Made by a program: the position numbers and the translations under genes. Shown piece after piece: positions 52,617 to 61,882 of a DNA stretch of 64,000 bases. Position 1 is the stretch's first letter, and every line of letters begins with the position of its first letter. Source of the DNA: Paraburkholderia phenoliruptrix (GTDB lineage: Bacteria > Pseudomonadota > Gammaproteobacteria > Burkholderiales > Burkholderiaceae); NCBI RefSeq assembly GCF_019511605.1, contig NZ_JAEUAV010000010.1:1-64000 (forward strand), written 5' to 3'. Below the pieces are notes generated by a model. The model had not been told where the DNA came from. It worked only from the letters and a program-made list of their open reading frames with translations, and did no database searches.

Positions 52617-53384
52617 TCAGTGGGCCGTAAAACCGCCGTCGACGGGCAAGCCAACGCCCACGACGAAACTCGCACCGGGACTGCACAGCCACAGCACGGC
52701 GGCGGCCACTTCGTCTGCGTGTCCAAGGCGACCGATCGACCGGTCCTTCAGTATCACCTTCATCGCATCGGCTTGCCCCTTCAGCATGTCCTGAACCATC
52801 GGTGTATCGATCGTGCCGGGGCAAATGGCGTTGATGCGTATTCCGCGTGGCGCGTATTCGATGGCAGCGCTCTTCGTCATCCCCAGCACCGCATGCTTCG
52901 TGCCGTGATAGGCCGCACGGCCGGGCAGGCCGACCAGCCCGCCGAGCGACGAGTTGTTGACGATCGCGCCGGATCCCTGCGCGCGCATCACGCGCAGTTC
53001 GTGTTTCATGCTTGCCCAGACGCCGAACTGGTTGACCGCTACCACGCGCTGGAAATGGTCGGCCGGCTCGTCCGCCGCATCGCTGGGCGGCACCTGGATG
53101 CCGGCGTTATTGAATGCCATGTCGAGCCGGCCGTATTTCGAGACCGTGCGATCGACCGCAGCGGCGACCTGCGCTTCGTCGGTGACGTCGCATGCGACAC
53201 CGGTCGCAATGCCGCCTTCGTCGACGATCTTGCGTGCTTCGTGCACCGCGAGGTCACCATCGCGATCGGCGAGCACCACCGACGCACCGCTTTGCGCAAA
53301 TGCACGGGCTGCAGCGAGACCCATGCCCATCGCTGCCCCGGTTACGAAGGCCACCTGGCCTTTGAAGTCATAGATCGGATTCAT
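52617..53384 (-). CDS. Short-chain dehydrogenase/reductase
   Basis: This 255-residue classical SDR has FVTGAAMGMGLAAARAFA, NNAGIQVPP, NNSSLGGLVGLPG and the catalytic YHGTK. It is likely an NAD(P)-dependent alcohol or quinone-type oxidoreductase. AGGGAAATGGAAC precedes ATG 53384. It follows the aldo/keto reductase gene on the same strand by 47 bp, so the two probably form an operon. Confidence 0.92.
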   Translation of the reverse strand: MNPIYDFKGQVAFVTGAAMGMGLAAARAFAQSGASVVLADRDGDLAVHEARKIVDEGGIATGVACDVTDEAQVAAAVDRTVSKYGRLDMAFNNAGIQVPPSDAADEPADHFQRVVAVNQFGVWASMKHELRVMRAQGSGAIVNNSSLGGLVGLPGRAAYHGTKHAVLGMTKSAAIEYAPRGIRINAICPGTIDTPMVQDMLKGQADAMKVILKDRSIGRLGHADEVAAAVLWLCSPGASFVVGVGLPVDGGFTAH

Positions 53385-53431
53385 GTTCCATTTCCCTAGT
53401 GGAAGACCGTCGAAGTCAATGTATTTGCCTT

Positions 53432-54457
53432 TCAGTTACGTGGCGGAGTAAGCGTTGCGGGGCCATCAGGAAGCGGCGGAACGATCCCGTCGACTGGATG
53501 AGGGATATAGGGCGCTTCCAGCCCGTTGATTTCATCGTCGGTCAACGAGAAGTCTAGCGCCCGGATCGCCGTTGCAAGATGTTCGGGCTTTGTCGCACCG
53601 ATGATCGGCGCGGTCACACCGGGCTTCGCGAGCAGCCACGCGAGCGCCACGTGCGCCCGTGGAACACCGTGATTGTCGGCAAGCCGGACGACTACGTCGA
53701 TTACCTTCCGGTCCTGCTCTTCCGTATTCAGATACATCTGGATGGCGAACGCATCGTTCTTCGTTCGGTCAGTGCTTTCGCTCCAGTCGCGTGTCAGCCT
53801 GCCTCGCGCCATTGGGCTCCATGGAATGACGCCGACGCCCTGATCCATGCAAAGCGGCAGCATTTCGCGCTCCTCCTCGCGATAGAGCAGGTTGTACTGC
53901 GGTTGCATGGAAATGAAACGCGTCCAGCCGTTGCGCTCGGCAACATGCTGCATCTTGGTGAAACGCCATGCTTGCATGGACGAGGCGCCCAGGTAGCGAG
54001 CCTTTCCGGCTTTGACGATGTCATGCAGCGCTTCCATCGTCTCCTCGACCGGCGTGCCAGGATCGAAGCGATGGATTTGGTACAGATCGACGTAGTCCAT
54101 GCCAAGTCGCTTTAGGCTGTCGTCGATCGACTGGAACAGCGCCTTGCGCGAAAGGAAACCGGTATTGGGCGAATTTTTCCACGGAAAGAATGCCTTCGTC
54201 GCGACAACGATTTCTTCGCGTCGCGCCATGTCGCGTAGCGCGCGCCCGGTAATTTCCTCGGAACTGCCGCCCGAATAGATGTTCGCCGTATCGAAGAAGT
54301 TGATTCCTGCCTCGAGTGCCTGACGAAAAAACGGGCGAGATGCCTCTTCGTCCAACGACCAGGGCTGGGGCAATCGGGTGGGTTCCCCATAACTCATGCA
54401 GCCCAGACAAAGGCGTGAGACCTTGAGGCCGGTCCGGCCAAGATTGACGTATTGCAT
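53432..54457 (-). CDS. Aldo/keto reductase (copy 1)
   Basis: This 341-residue NADPH-dependent oxidoreductase has the TIM-barrel AKR motifs GRTGLKVSRLCLGCMSYG, FFDTANIYSGGSSEEI (catalytic Asp and Tyr), ATKAFFP with the catalytic lysine, and DLYQIHRFD with the histidine. It reduces aldehydes or ketones. ATG 54457 begins at the conserved MQYVNLGRTG. A distinct relative lies at 56141, across the MFS gene. Confidence 0.92.
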   Translation of the reverse strand: MQYVNLGRTGLKVSRLCLGCMSYGEPTRLPQPWSLDEEASRPFFRQALEAGINFFDTANIYSGGSSEEITGRALRDMARREEIVVATKAFFPWKNSPNTGFLSRKALFQSIDDSLKRLGMDYVDLYQIHRFDPGTPVEETMEALHDIVKAGKARYLGASSMQAWRFTKMQHVAERNGWTRFISMQPQYNLLYREEEREMLPLCMDQGVGVIPWSPMARGRLTRDWSESTDRTKNDAFAIQMYLNTEEQDRKVIDVVVRLADNHGVPRAHVALAWLLAKPGVTAPIIGATKPEHLATAIRALDFSLTDDEINGLEAPYIPHPVDGIVPPLPDGPATLTPPRN

Positions 54458-54569
54458 GCGATTCTCCGAATGAGCGAGATTATGAATAGAGCGTTCACGA
54501 AACCGTGATGGCGACCTGCACAGGAAACGGGCTGGACACACGCGATCAAAAGGAACCGCCGCGCACGGG

Positions 54570-55781
54570 TCACGCGAGATGCGCGTCTCGAGTGCCTTCA
54601 GCGGACGAACGCAGTCTCATCGCGATCGGCAACGCGAGCAGGGCGAGAATCGCGCTGATCAGAAAGATGGCGCGGAGCCCCGTGACATTGGCGACAAGAC
54701 CAAGCAGCGGCGCAAAGACGCCGAACGCGAGATCGATGAACGCAGTGTAGACACCCATCGCTAGCCCTTTGGTGTCTGTTGGCGCCCGTGCTACGGCCTC
54801 CATGCCGAATCCCGGATAAACGAGCGCGTAGCCGAATCCCGCAAGTGCCGCTCCCGCAAACGCAAGCCATGCAGCCGCGGCGGCCCAGATAAGTGCCATG
54901 CCGGCGCTGTGGAGGGTGACGAAGATGGCCGCGGTACGCGCTCCACCGAGGCGATCGGGCAAGGCACCGAAAAGAAACCGTGCAACCATCAGCGCTGAGG
55001 CGAATGCGGTGAAGGAGAGCCACGCGGGTTGCCAGCCGCGTTGAACGAAAAGCAGCACGGAGAAGGCCGTCATGATGCCGTAGCCGAGGCCGGGAAATGC
55101 CATGCCCAGCCCCGGCAGCCAGACGGCTTTCAGTACTTTCCCGACGGCTTTGGCCGTTTCGGACCGGGTTCTGGCATCCGTAACCGGGCGGATCAGCAGC
55201 ATCGTTACGACCGAGCCTGCGGAAGTGGCAAGCCCGATCGAAGCAAATCCGAATGCGTCGAACAGAAAGCTGCCGAGCGGTGAACCGGCCGCCAGTGCGA
55301 CGAACATCGACGTCCCGATCCACGCGATCGATTTGCCGACATTGCCCGGACCGGCGAGAGCGAGGCACCAGCTTTGCGAGCCCGTCATGATGAAGCTCTC
55401 GGCGGCACCGAGCAACGCGCGGCCCATGAGCAGGATCGCGACCGATAGTGACGGGTTGCTGGAGGACGTCAGTGACAACAGGTACAGGAGTCCGGCCGTC
55501 GCGGTCAATCCAAGCCCTGTGGAGACGGCGAATTTCGGTCCCCGCCGGTCTGCAATTGCCCCGCACCACAGGCGGGAGGCCAGCGACGACGCGAACTGGG
55601 CGGCGGACACCAGACCGACGGTGAATGTGCCGAAACCGAGATCGCGGTGGAGGTGCAGCGGCAAAGCGGGCAGCGCCGCGCCTGTGACCAGGAACACGGT
55701 GAATACGCAGCTCATCAGCGGCAGCAAAGAGCGGTCGGCTGCCGCCGAATGATATTGCGGTGGTGTCACGGGTATTTTCAA
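54570..55781 (-). CDS. MFS transporter, probable efflux type
   Basis: This 403-residue carrier with about twelve membrane segments resembles the YcaD/AraJ-like MFS drug or metabolite exporters: LPLHLHRDLGFGTFTVGLVS, WCGAIADRRGPKFAVS and GSQSWCLALAGPGNVGKSIAW. It may export an aldehyde, aromatic acid or toxic intermediate. The start TTG 55781 lacks a clear ribosome site; ATG 55715 would cut the first membrane segment short. Confidence 0.85.
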   Translation of the reverse strand: MKIPVTPPQYHSAAADRSLLPLMSCVFTVFLVTGAALPALPLHLHRDLGFGTFTVGLVSAAQFASSLASRLWCGAIADRRGPKFAVSTGLGLTATAGLLYLLSLTSSSNPSLSVAILLMGRALLGAAESFIMTGSQSWCLALAGPGNVGKSIAWIGTSMFVALAAGSPLGSFLFDAFGFASIGLATSAGSVVTMLLIRPVTDARTRSETAKAVGKVLKAVWLPGLGMAFPGLGYGIMTAFSVLLFVQRGWQPAWLSFTAFASALMVARFLFGALPDRLGGARTAAIFVTLHSAGMALIWAAAAAWLAFAGAALAGFGYALVYPGFGMEAVARAPTDTKGLAMGVYTAFIDLAFGVFAPLLGLVANVTGLRAIFLISAILALLALPIAMRLRSSAEGTRDAHLA

Positions 55782-56140
55782 CGAGTGGTGAGCGAGGCAG
55801 CGTCGATCGGTTCAGCATCGGCTCGGCGTATCGTACGGGCTACTGGACATCGAATTTAGCGTAACGGTCCCGGTTTGGTTAGCCGGCGTTCGGTTGACGG
55901 ACCAATGAGTTGCATTCACAAACGCGTGACGGATGCGTTGTCGATTCGGGGGACAGCCGCCTGTTGTTGCGCGCCGCTCACAGGGCCATCAAATGAAAGG
56001 GGGCTTTCGAAAACCATCGTTCCCGGTAAAGTCCTGTCGAGCCGCATTGTCGCGCAATGCCTGTCGGAATATGAACGACCGCAGTTGCCGATGTGAGGCC
56101 ACCCAACTGGAACCCCGCAACCTGGATCGGCGGCATCAGC
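55782..56140. other. Divergent intergenic region, 359 bp
   Basis: This is the space between the MFS gene and the second aldo/keto reductase. No island-type operator, terminator or gene was recognised. Confidence 0.45.
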
Positions 56141-57127
56141 ATGCAATACGTACACCTCGGACGCTCGGGCCTGAAAGTCAGTCGTTTATGTCTCGGCACC
56201 ATGAATTTCGGTGACGTGGCAGACGAATCCACCAGCTTCGGAATTCTCGACGCCGCGCTGGATTCGGGCATCAACTTCATCGATACAGCCGACGTCTACG
56301 GCGGCCCACAGTCCCCCGACCTTGAAAAGGGCTTCGGCATCTCCGAGGAGATCATCGGACGCTGGATCGCCCAAGGCGGCCGTCGTGACCGCATCGTCCT
56401 CGCCACCAAGGTCTATCAACCGATGGGCATCGGCCCGAACGACAGGCGCCTGTCGGCCTACCATATCCGCCGCGCCTGCGAAGACAGCCTGAAGCGGCTG
56501 AAGGTTGACCATATCGACCTCTACCAGATGCATCACGTCGACCGGTCGACACCTTGGGAAGAAGTTTGGCAGGCGATGGAACTGTTGGTGCAGCAGGGGA
56601 AAGTACTTTATATCGGCAGCTGCAATTTTGCCGGCTGGGACGTCGCGACCGCACAAGCCGCGGCCCGGTCGCGTCAGTTCATGGGGCTGATCTCCGAACA
56701 GAGTCTCTACAACCTGTCCGCGCGAACCGTCGAACTCGAACTGATCCCGTCGTGTCTTCATCATGGACTGGGTTTGATTCCGTGGAGCCCGCTGGCCGGT
56801 GGGCTGCTGGGCGGCGTATTGCGCGGGATGCTCGAGGGGCGGCGAGCCACGCCCGAGATGGCGCGCAAGATCACGCGCCATCGGCAACAGCTGGAGGCTT
56901 GGGAGTCGCTATGCGAGGACCTCGGCGAGCGCCCCGCGGACGTCGCATTGGCGTGGCTGCTCCATCACCCAGCGGTGACTGCGCCCATCGTGGGGCCGAG
57001 AACCGTGGAGCAGACGAGATCCGCATTGCGGGCGCTGGATATTGCACTGTCCGACGACACGCTTCGCTGCCTTGATGAAATCTGGCCGGGACCCGGGGGC
57101 ACCGCGCCCGAAGCATATGCGTGGTGA
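56141..57127 (+). CDS. Aldo/keto reductase (copy 2)
   Basis: This 328-residue AKR has MQYVHLGRSGLKVSRLCLG, INFIDTADVYGG with the catalytic Asp/Tyr, VLATKVYQPMG with lysine and DLYQMHHVDRST with histidine. It is similar to copy 1 at its N-terminus but otherwise divergent. ATG 56141 starts at the conserved block; GTG 56093 is an alternative. It precedes the molybdenum aldehyde oxidase operon by 73 bp. Confidence 0.92.
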   Translation: MQYVHLGRSGLKVSRLCLGTMNFGDVADESTSFGILDAALDSGINFIDTADVYGGPQSPDLEKGFGISEEIIGRWIAQGGRRDRIVLATKVYQPMGIGPNDRRLSAYHIRRACEDSLKRLKVDHIDLYQMHHVDRSTPWEEVWQAMELLVQQGKVLYIGSCNFAGWDVATAQAAARSRQFMGLISEQSLYNLSARTVELELIPSCLHHGLGLIPWSPLAGGLLGGVLRGMLEGRRATPEMARKITRHRQQLEAWESLCEDLGERPADVALAWLLHHPAVTAPIVGPRTVEQTRSALRALDIALSDDTLRCLDEIWPGPGGTAPEAYAW

Positions 57128-57200
57128 ACCGGGTTATCGAAAGTGCGCTCGCTGCCGTTCAACCGACACGCGCCCGCTGCAATGAGAGGAACGCAGACAT

Positions 57201-57860
57201 ATGGACGATTCGAACCAACTGAATGCGAGGAGACGTCATCTTCTGATCGTCGGCGCTGTCTCCGCCGTCACACCTTTTCTACCCGATACCGCCAATGCGC
57301 TGCCGCCGCCCGGGGAGGCAGGGCCAAGCGAGTCGTCGCCGATGACGACCGCGATGCGCGTCCACCTCAACGTCAACGGAAGCGATCGACAGCTCGACGT
57401 CGATCCCCGTACCACATTGCTCGACGCGTTGCGCGAACACCTGCATCTGACCGGCACGAAAAAGGGCTGCGATCACGGGCAGTGCGGCGCATGCACGGTT
57501 CACGTAAACGGTGTCCGGATCAACGCCTGCCTCAGCCTCGCGGTGATGCATGACGGCGACGCGATCACGACGATCGAGGGGTTGGGCACGCCGTCCGAAC
57601 TTCATCCGATGCAGGCCGCGTTCATCAAGCATGACGGTTACCAGTGCGGCTACTGTACGCCGGGTCAGATCTGTTCGGCCGTTGCGGTGCTGAACGAAAT
57701 CAAGGCCGGCGTGCCGAGCCACGTGACGGACGACCTGACGGCGCCCGCAGTGGCGACGCGTGCCGAGTTGCGCGAACGGATGAGCGGCAACCTGTGCCGC
57801 TGCGGCGCGTATTCGAACATCGCCGATGCGATGGCCGAAGCTGCGGGGAGTCGCATATGA
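57201..57860 (+). CDS. paoA: Aldehyde oxidoreductase [2Fe-2S] subunit (PaoA family), Tat-exported
   Basis: This 219-residue small subunit of a periplasmic xanthine-oxidase-family enzyme has a twin-arginine leader [16 protein letters not shown]. The first [2Fe-2S] site is [16 protein letters not shown], and the second lies in [12 protein letters not shown] and [11 protein letters not shown]. It passes electrons from the molybdenum centre to the FAD subunit. PaoABC oxidises aromatic and other aldehydes to acids. The stop overlaps the next start by 4 bp. Confidence 0.92.
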   Translation: MDDSNQLNARRRHLLIVGAVSAVTPFLPDTANALPPPGEAGPSESSPMTTAMRVHLNVNGSDRQLDVDPRTTLLDALREHLHLTGTKKGCDHGQCGACTVHVNGVRINACLSLAVMHDGDAITTIEGLGTPSELHPMQAAFIKHDGYQCGYCTPGQICSAVAVLNEIKAGVPSHVTDDLTAPAVATRAELRERMSGNLCRCGAYSNIADAMAEAAGSRI

Positions 57861-58807
57861 AGGCGTTTACCTACGAAAGGGCGAAAAGCGCTGCCGAAGC
57901 GGCGCGCATCGTCGCGCAGCGCGACGGTGCAAAGTTCATCGCCGGCGGCACGAACCTGCTGGACTTGATGAAGCTTGAGATCGAAACGCCGACGCACCTC
58001 GTCGACATTCAGGACATCGGGCTCGACCATATCGACGACACACCGGAAGGCGGACTGCGAATCGGCACGCTGGTGACCAATACGGCGCTTGCGTCGCATC
58101 CTCGCGTGCGACGCGATTATGGGGTACTGGCGCGCGCGATCGTTGCGGGCGCATCCGGACAGTTGCGCAACAAGGCCACGACAGGCGGAAACCTGCTTCA
58201 GCGCACGCGCTGTCCGTACTTCTACGATCCGAACCTGCCGTGCAACAAGCGTACGCCCGGCTCCGGCTGTGCGGCGCTCGGCGGATACACGCGCCAACTT
58301 TCGGTTATCGGGGGCAGCGCAAGCTGCATTGCGATGTATCCGGGTGACATGGCCGTTGCACTGCGTGCGCTCGACGCATCGGTGGAAACCGTTCGCAGCG
58401 ACGGGCAGGCGAGGACAATCCCGATCGCCGATTTCCATCACTTACCGGACACGACGCCGCATGTCGAGACTGCGCTCGCGCCCGGCGAGCTCGTCACTGC
58501 AGTGACGCTTCCGCGTCCGGTCGGCGGTCGTCAGCTTTATCACAAAGTCCGCGATCGGGCTTCGTACGCTTTCGCGCTCGTGTCGGTCGCCGCGATCGTT
58601 CACCCGGACGGCAGTGGCCGCGTCGCGCTGGGCGGGGTCGCACCGAAACCGTGGCGCATCGCGGCCGCAGACGGCGCGATGCCACGCGGCGCTGCCGCCG
58701 TCGCGAGCGAGTTGATGAAAGACGCGCAGCCGACGCAGCACAACGCATTCAAGATCCCGCTGGTCGAGCGCACGCTCGCCTATGTGATGGAACGAGCGAG
58801 GGGCTGA
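57857..58807 (+). CDS. paoB: Aldehyde oxidoreductase FAD subunit (PaoB family)
   Basis: This 316-residue FAD-binding subunit has [16 protein letters not shown] and the flavin loop [18 protein letters not shown]. An extra cysteine insert ([20 protein letters not shown] plus SCIAMYPGD) matches the [4Fe-4S] site known in Escherichia coli PaoB and is missing from ordinary xanthine-oxidase FAD subunits. The start ATG 57857 overlaps paoA; three bases separate its stop from paoC. Confidence 0.93.
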   Translation: MKAFTYERAKSAAEAARIVAQRDGAKFIAGGTNLLDLMKLEIETPTHLVDIQDIGLDHIDDTPEGGLRIGTLVTNTALASHPRVRRDYGVLARAIVAGASGQLRNKATTGGNLLQRTRCPYFYDPNLPCNKRTPGSGCAALGGYTRQLSVIGGSASCIAMYPGDMAVALRALDASVETVRSDGQARTIPIADFHHLPDTTPHVETALAPGELVTAVTLPRPVGGRQLYHKVRDRASYAFALVSVAAIVHPDGSGRVALGGVAPKPWRIAAADGAMPRGAAAVASELMKDAQPTQHNAFKIPLVERTLAYVMERARG

Positions 58808-58810
58808 TCC

Positions 58811-61021
58811 ATGAAGTTCGACACGCGTGCAGGACAGAATCCCATCGACCGGCTGACGGTCGTCGGTCAGCCGCACGACCGCTACGAAGCCCGGTTGAAG
58901 ACGACCGGGACGGCGACCTATGCGTACGAGTACCACGACATCGGGCCAAACGTCGCTTATGGCTACATCCTCGGCGCGAGCATCGCGAAGGGGCGGATCT
59001 CGTCGATCGATACACGCCGGGCGCAGGCCGCGCCCGGCGTGCTTGCCGTCGTCACGTATCGAAATGCCGGCGAACTCGGCGTCGGCCAGTTCTATGTGCA
59101 GCGCATGCTCGCGGCGCCGGACGTCGATCATTACCATCAGCCGGTGGCCGTCGTCGTCGCGCAGACGTTCGAGCAGGCACGCGCGGCCTCCACGCTGGTC
59201 CACGTTCAGTATGATCGGCGCCACGGGCAGTTCGACCTTGAGGATCAGGTCCACACGGCGCCGGTCGCGCGTCAGATGGCGTTCGGTGGCCCAACAGACA
59301 CGCAGGTCGGAGACTTCGAGCAGGCGTTCGCCGATGCCGACGTCCGGGTCGACGAGACCTATACGGTTCCGGACCATGCACACGCAATGATGGAACCGCA
59401 CGCGTCGATTGCGAAATGGGACGGCAATCGCGTCACGTGCTGGACGTCGATCCAACAGATGAACTGGGGGACGCGCGATCTTGGCGCCATTCTCGGCATA
59501 CCGCGAGAAAACATTCGCTTAATCTCGTCGTTCGTCGGAGGCGGTTTCGGCGGCAAGGGGACCGTGCAGTCGGATCTCGTGCTCGCCGCGGTGGCGGCAC
59601 GAATCGTGCAGCGCCCGGTCAAGATCGCGCTCCAGCGTCCGATCATGTTCAACAACACAATTCATCGTCCGAAGACCATTCAGCGGATCCGGCTCGGCGC
59701 CACGCACGACGGAAAGCTGACCGCTATCGGACACGAAAGCTGGTCTGGCAATCTCGCCGGCGGGCGTACCGAACCCACGACGTTGTCGACGCGGATGCTC
59801 TATGGCGGCCCGAACCGGATGACGCGCGTCCGGCTCGCGACGCTCGACCTGGCCGAGGGCAACGCGATGCGCGCGCCCGGCGAAGCGCCGGGGCTGATGG
59901 CACTCGAAATCGCGATGGACGAGATGGCCGAGAAGCTTGGCATGGACCCTGTCGAGTTTCGTGTTCGGAACGACACGCAGTTCGATCCCGAGCTTCCGCA
60001 ACGGCCTTTCTCGTCGCGTCCTTTCGTCGAGTGTCTGCGCACTGGCGCGCAACGTTTCGGCTGGAATGCCCGACAAGCCCGGCCCGGGGAAGTCCGCAAC
60101 GGTCATTGGCTCGTCGGTACCGGCATGGCTGCTGCGATCCGCGGTGCGCCCATCGCCAAAGCCGGTGCACGCGTGCGTCTCGACAGCCACGGGATCGTCA
60201 CGGTCGAAACCGACATGACCGACATCGGAACCGGTAGCTATACGATCGTTCAACAGACCGCGGCCGAAATGATGGGCGTGCCGATCGATCGAGTCGTTGT
60301 CCGCTTAGGCGATTCGAGCTTTCCTGAGACGCCCGGTTCGGGCGGACAACAAGGCGCGGCCTCCGTGACGGCGGGCGTCTATGCCGCGTGCACGAAGCTG
60401 CGTGAGCGGATCGCTCGGCGGCTCGGGTTCCACATTGCCGAGGCCGAGTTCGCCGCGGGCGAAATCCGTTCCGGCGGCAGACGCGTGCCGCTCGCGCGCG
60501 CGGCGGACGACGGGCCGCTCATCGTCGAGGAAAGCATGGAGTTCGGCGACTTGCCGAAACAGTTCGCGATTCAGACGTTCGGCGCACACTTTGCCGAAGT
60601 CGGCGTGAACGCGTTCACCGGCGAAATCCGCGTGCGCCGAATGCTGGCCGTGTGTGCGGCCGGCCGCATATTGAACCCGAAGACCGCACGCAGCCAGGTG
60701 ATCGGCGGAATGACGATGGGAATCGGCGCCGCACTGATGGAGGAGATGGCGGTCGACAAGCGATTCGGCTTGTTCATCAACCATGACCTGGCTGGCTACG
60801 AGGTGCCGGTGCATGCCGACATACCGCATCTCGACGTCGCATTCATCGACGAAGTCGATCCGCTCATCTCACCGGTCAAGGCAAAGGGCGTCGGCGAACT
60901 CGGTCTCACGGGCGTCGCGCCTGCTGTTGCGAATGCTGTCTACAACGCGACCGGCGTGCGCGTGCGTCAATATCCGATCACGCTCGACAAGTTTCTCGAT
61001 CGATTGCCGGCACTGGCTTGA
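58811..61021 (+). CDS. paoC: Aldehyde oxidoreductase molybdenum-binding subunit (PaoC family)
   Basis: This 736-residue catalytic subunit carries the molybdopterin cytosine dinucleotide cofactor. Signature blocks are SFVGGGFGGKGTVQSDL, NAMRAPGEAPGLMALEIAMD and GTGSYTIVQQTAAEMMGV. GSGGQQGAAS and the C-terminal KGVGELGLTGVAPAVANA, with the catalytic glutamate, are also present. It hydroxylates aldehydes to carboxylic acids using water. It needs a dedicated insertion chaperone (PaoD/XdhC type), which is not seen in the window. Confidence 0.95.
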   Translation: MKFDTRAGQNPIDRLTVVGQPHDRYEARLKTTGTATYAYEYHDIGPNVAYGYILGASIAKGRISSIDTRRAQAAPGVLAVVTYRNAGELGVGQFYVQRMLAAPDVDHYHQPVAVVVAQTFEQARAASTLVHVQYDRRHGQFDLEDQVHTAPVARQMAFGGPTDTQVGDFEQAFADADVRVDETYTVPDHAHAMMEPHASIAKWDGNRVTCWTSIQQMNWGTRDLGAILGIPRENIRLISSFVGGGFGGKGTVQSDLVLAAVAARIVQRPVKIALQRPIMFNNTIHRPKTIQRIRLGATHDGKLTAIGHESWSGNLAGGRTEPTTLSTRMLYGGPNRMTRVRLATLDLAEGNAMRAPGEAPGLMALEIAMDEMAEKLGMDPVEFRVRNDTQFDPELPQRPFSSRPFVECLRTGAQRFGWNARQARPGEVRNGHWLVGTGMAAAIRGAPIAKAGARVRLDSHGIVTVETDMTDIGTGSYTIVQQTAAEMMGVPIDRVVVRLGDSSFPETPGSGGQQGAASVTAGVYAACTKLRERIARRLGFHIAEAEFAAGEIRSGGRRVPLARAADDGPLIVEESMEFGDLPKQFAIQTFGAHFAEVGVNAFTGEIRVRRMLAVCAAGRILNPKTARSQVIGGMTMGIGAALMEEMAVDKRFGLFINHDLAGYEVPVHADIPHLDVAFIDEVDPLISPVKAKGVGELGLTGVAPAVANAVYNATGVRVRQYPITLDKFLDRLPALA

Positions 61022-61039
61022 CGTTTCAGGCAGAAGACA

Positions 61040-61849
61040 ATGCGACATCTATCGTTCGGCATCTTTATCACGGCTCGCTCGCGAGGCGGGGCCATCGAGA
61101 GATTTCTACGCGCATCGGTACTGGCTCTAGCCATCGACATACTGGCCGTACCGGCGCACGCAACTTCACAGAAGGACTCCACAGGTATGGCAAACACGCA
61201 AACTTCTTTTTCGAATCCGATCGAAGCGCTGACCGACAGACAACAAGCGATCGTGCCCATCGCGGCGTTCGCCGCCGCAGGCGATCTCGATAAACTCACT
61301 GCTGCGTTGAATGACGGGCTGGACACCGGTCTGACGATCAGCGAGGTTCGGGAAATCCTAGTGCAGCTCTATGCTTATGCGGGTTTTCCGCGCAGCCTCA
61401 ATGCGCTCGGCGCGCTGATGAAGACGGTGGATACGCGCAAGGAGGCGGGGCTGCAAGATGCGGAAGGTCAGGCACCCGGTCGCCCTGTGCCAACCGGTGA
61501 GGCATTGCTTGTTGCCGGTACCGCAAACCAGACGAAGCTGTCCGGCGGCCCGGTGAAAGGCGCATTGTTCAATTTTGCACCGGCGATTGACCGATTCCTG
61601 AAGACTCACCTGTTCGGCGATATTTTTGAGCGCGACAATCTCGATTGGCAGAGCCGCGAACTGGCGACGGTAAGCATGCTCGCCGCGATGACAGGGCTCG
61701 ATGCGCAGCTGCAAGCGCATATACGCATCAGCATGAATGTCGGGCTTTCCGCTGGTCAATTGAAACAGCTCTGCGAGGTATTGGGCGATCGGGTAGACCG
61801 ACAGGCCGCACGACGCGCGGACGAAGCGTTGGAGCGGCAACTGCGGTAG
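61040..61849 (+). CDS. Exported carboxymuconolactone decarboxylase-family protein
   Basis: This 269-residue protein has a hydrophobic leader (FLRASVLALAIDILAVPAHA) and two CMD-like helical units. The first holds GLTISEVREILVQLYAYAGF and the second DNLDWQSRELATVSMLAAMTG with QAHIRISMNVGLSAGQLK. Such double-CMD proteins are often encoded beside oxidoreductases; their activity is poorly defined. An internal ATG at 61187 would give a cytosolic form. It follows paoC by 18 bp and probably belongs to the same operon, hence a periplasmic location alongside PaoABC is reasonable. Confidence 0.83.
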   Translation: MRHLSFGIFITARSRGGAIERFLRASVLALAIDILAVPAHATSQKDSTGMANTQTSFSNPIEALTDRQQAIVPIAAFAAAGDLDKLTAALNDGLDTGLTISEVREILVQLYAYAGFPRSLNALGALMKTVDTRKEAGLQDAEGQAPGRPVPTGEALLVAGTANQTKLSGGPVKGALFNFAPAIDRFLKTHLFGDIFERDNLDWQSRELATVSMLAAMTGLDAQLQAHIRISMNVGLSAGQLKQLCEVLGDRVDRQAARRADEALERQLR

Positions 61850-61882
61850 CGATGGATCACTAAGTCGCTGCGCTACATCAGT

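Noticed and set aside
53391..53412. TTCCA/TGGAA inverted repeat near the SDR start at 53384
   Set aside because: It resembles the island operator, but the arm spacing is different and it overlaps the ribosome-binding region, so it is probably chance.
54598..55818. A 406-codon minus-strand frame overlapping the MFS exporter
   Set aside because: The product is arginine-rich and polar with no membrane segments, while the alternative frame gives a normal MFS carrier.
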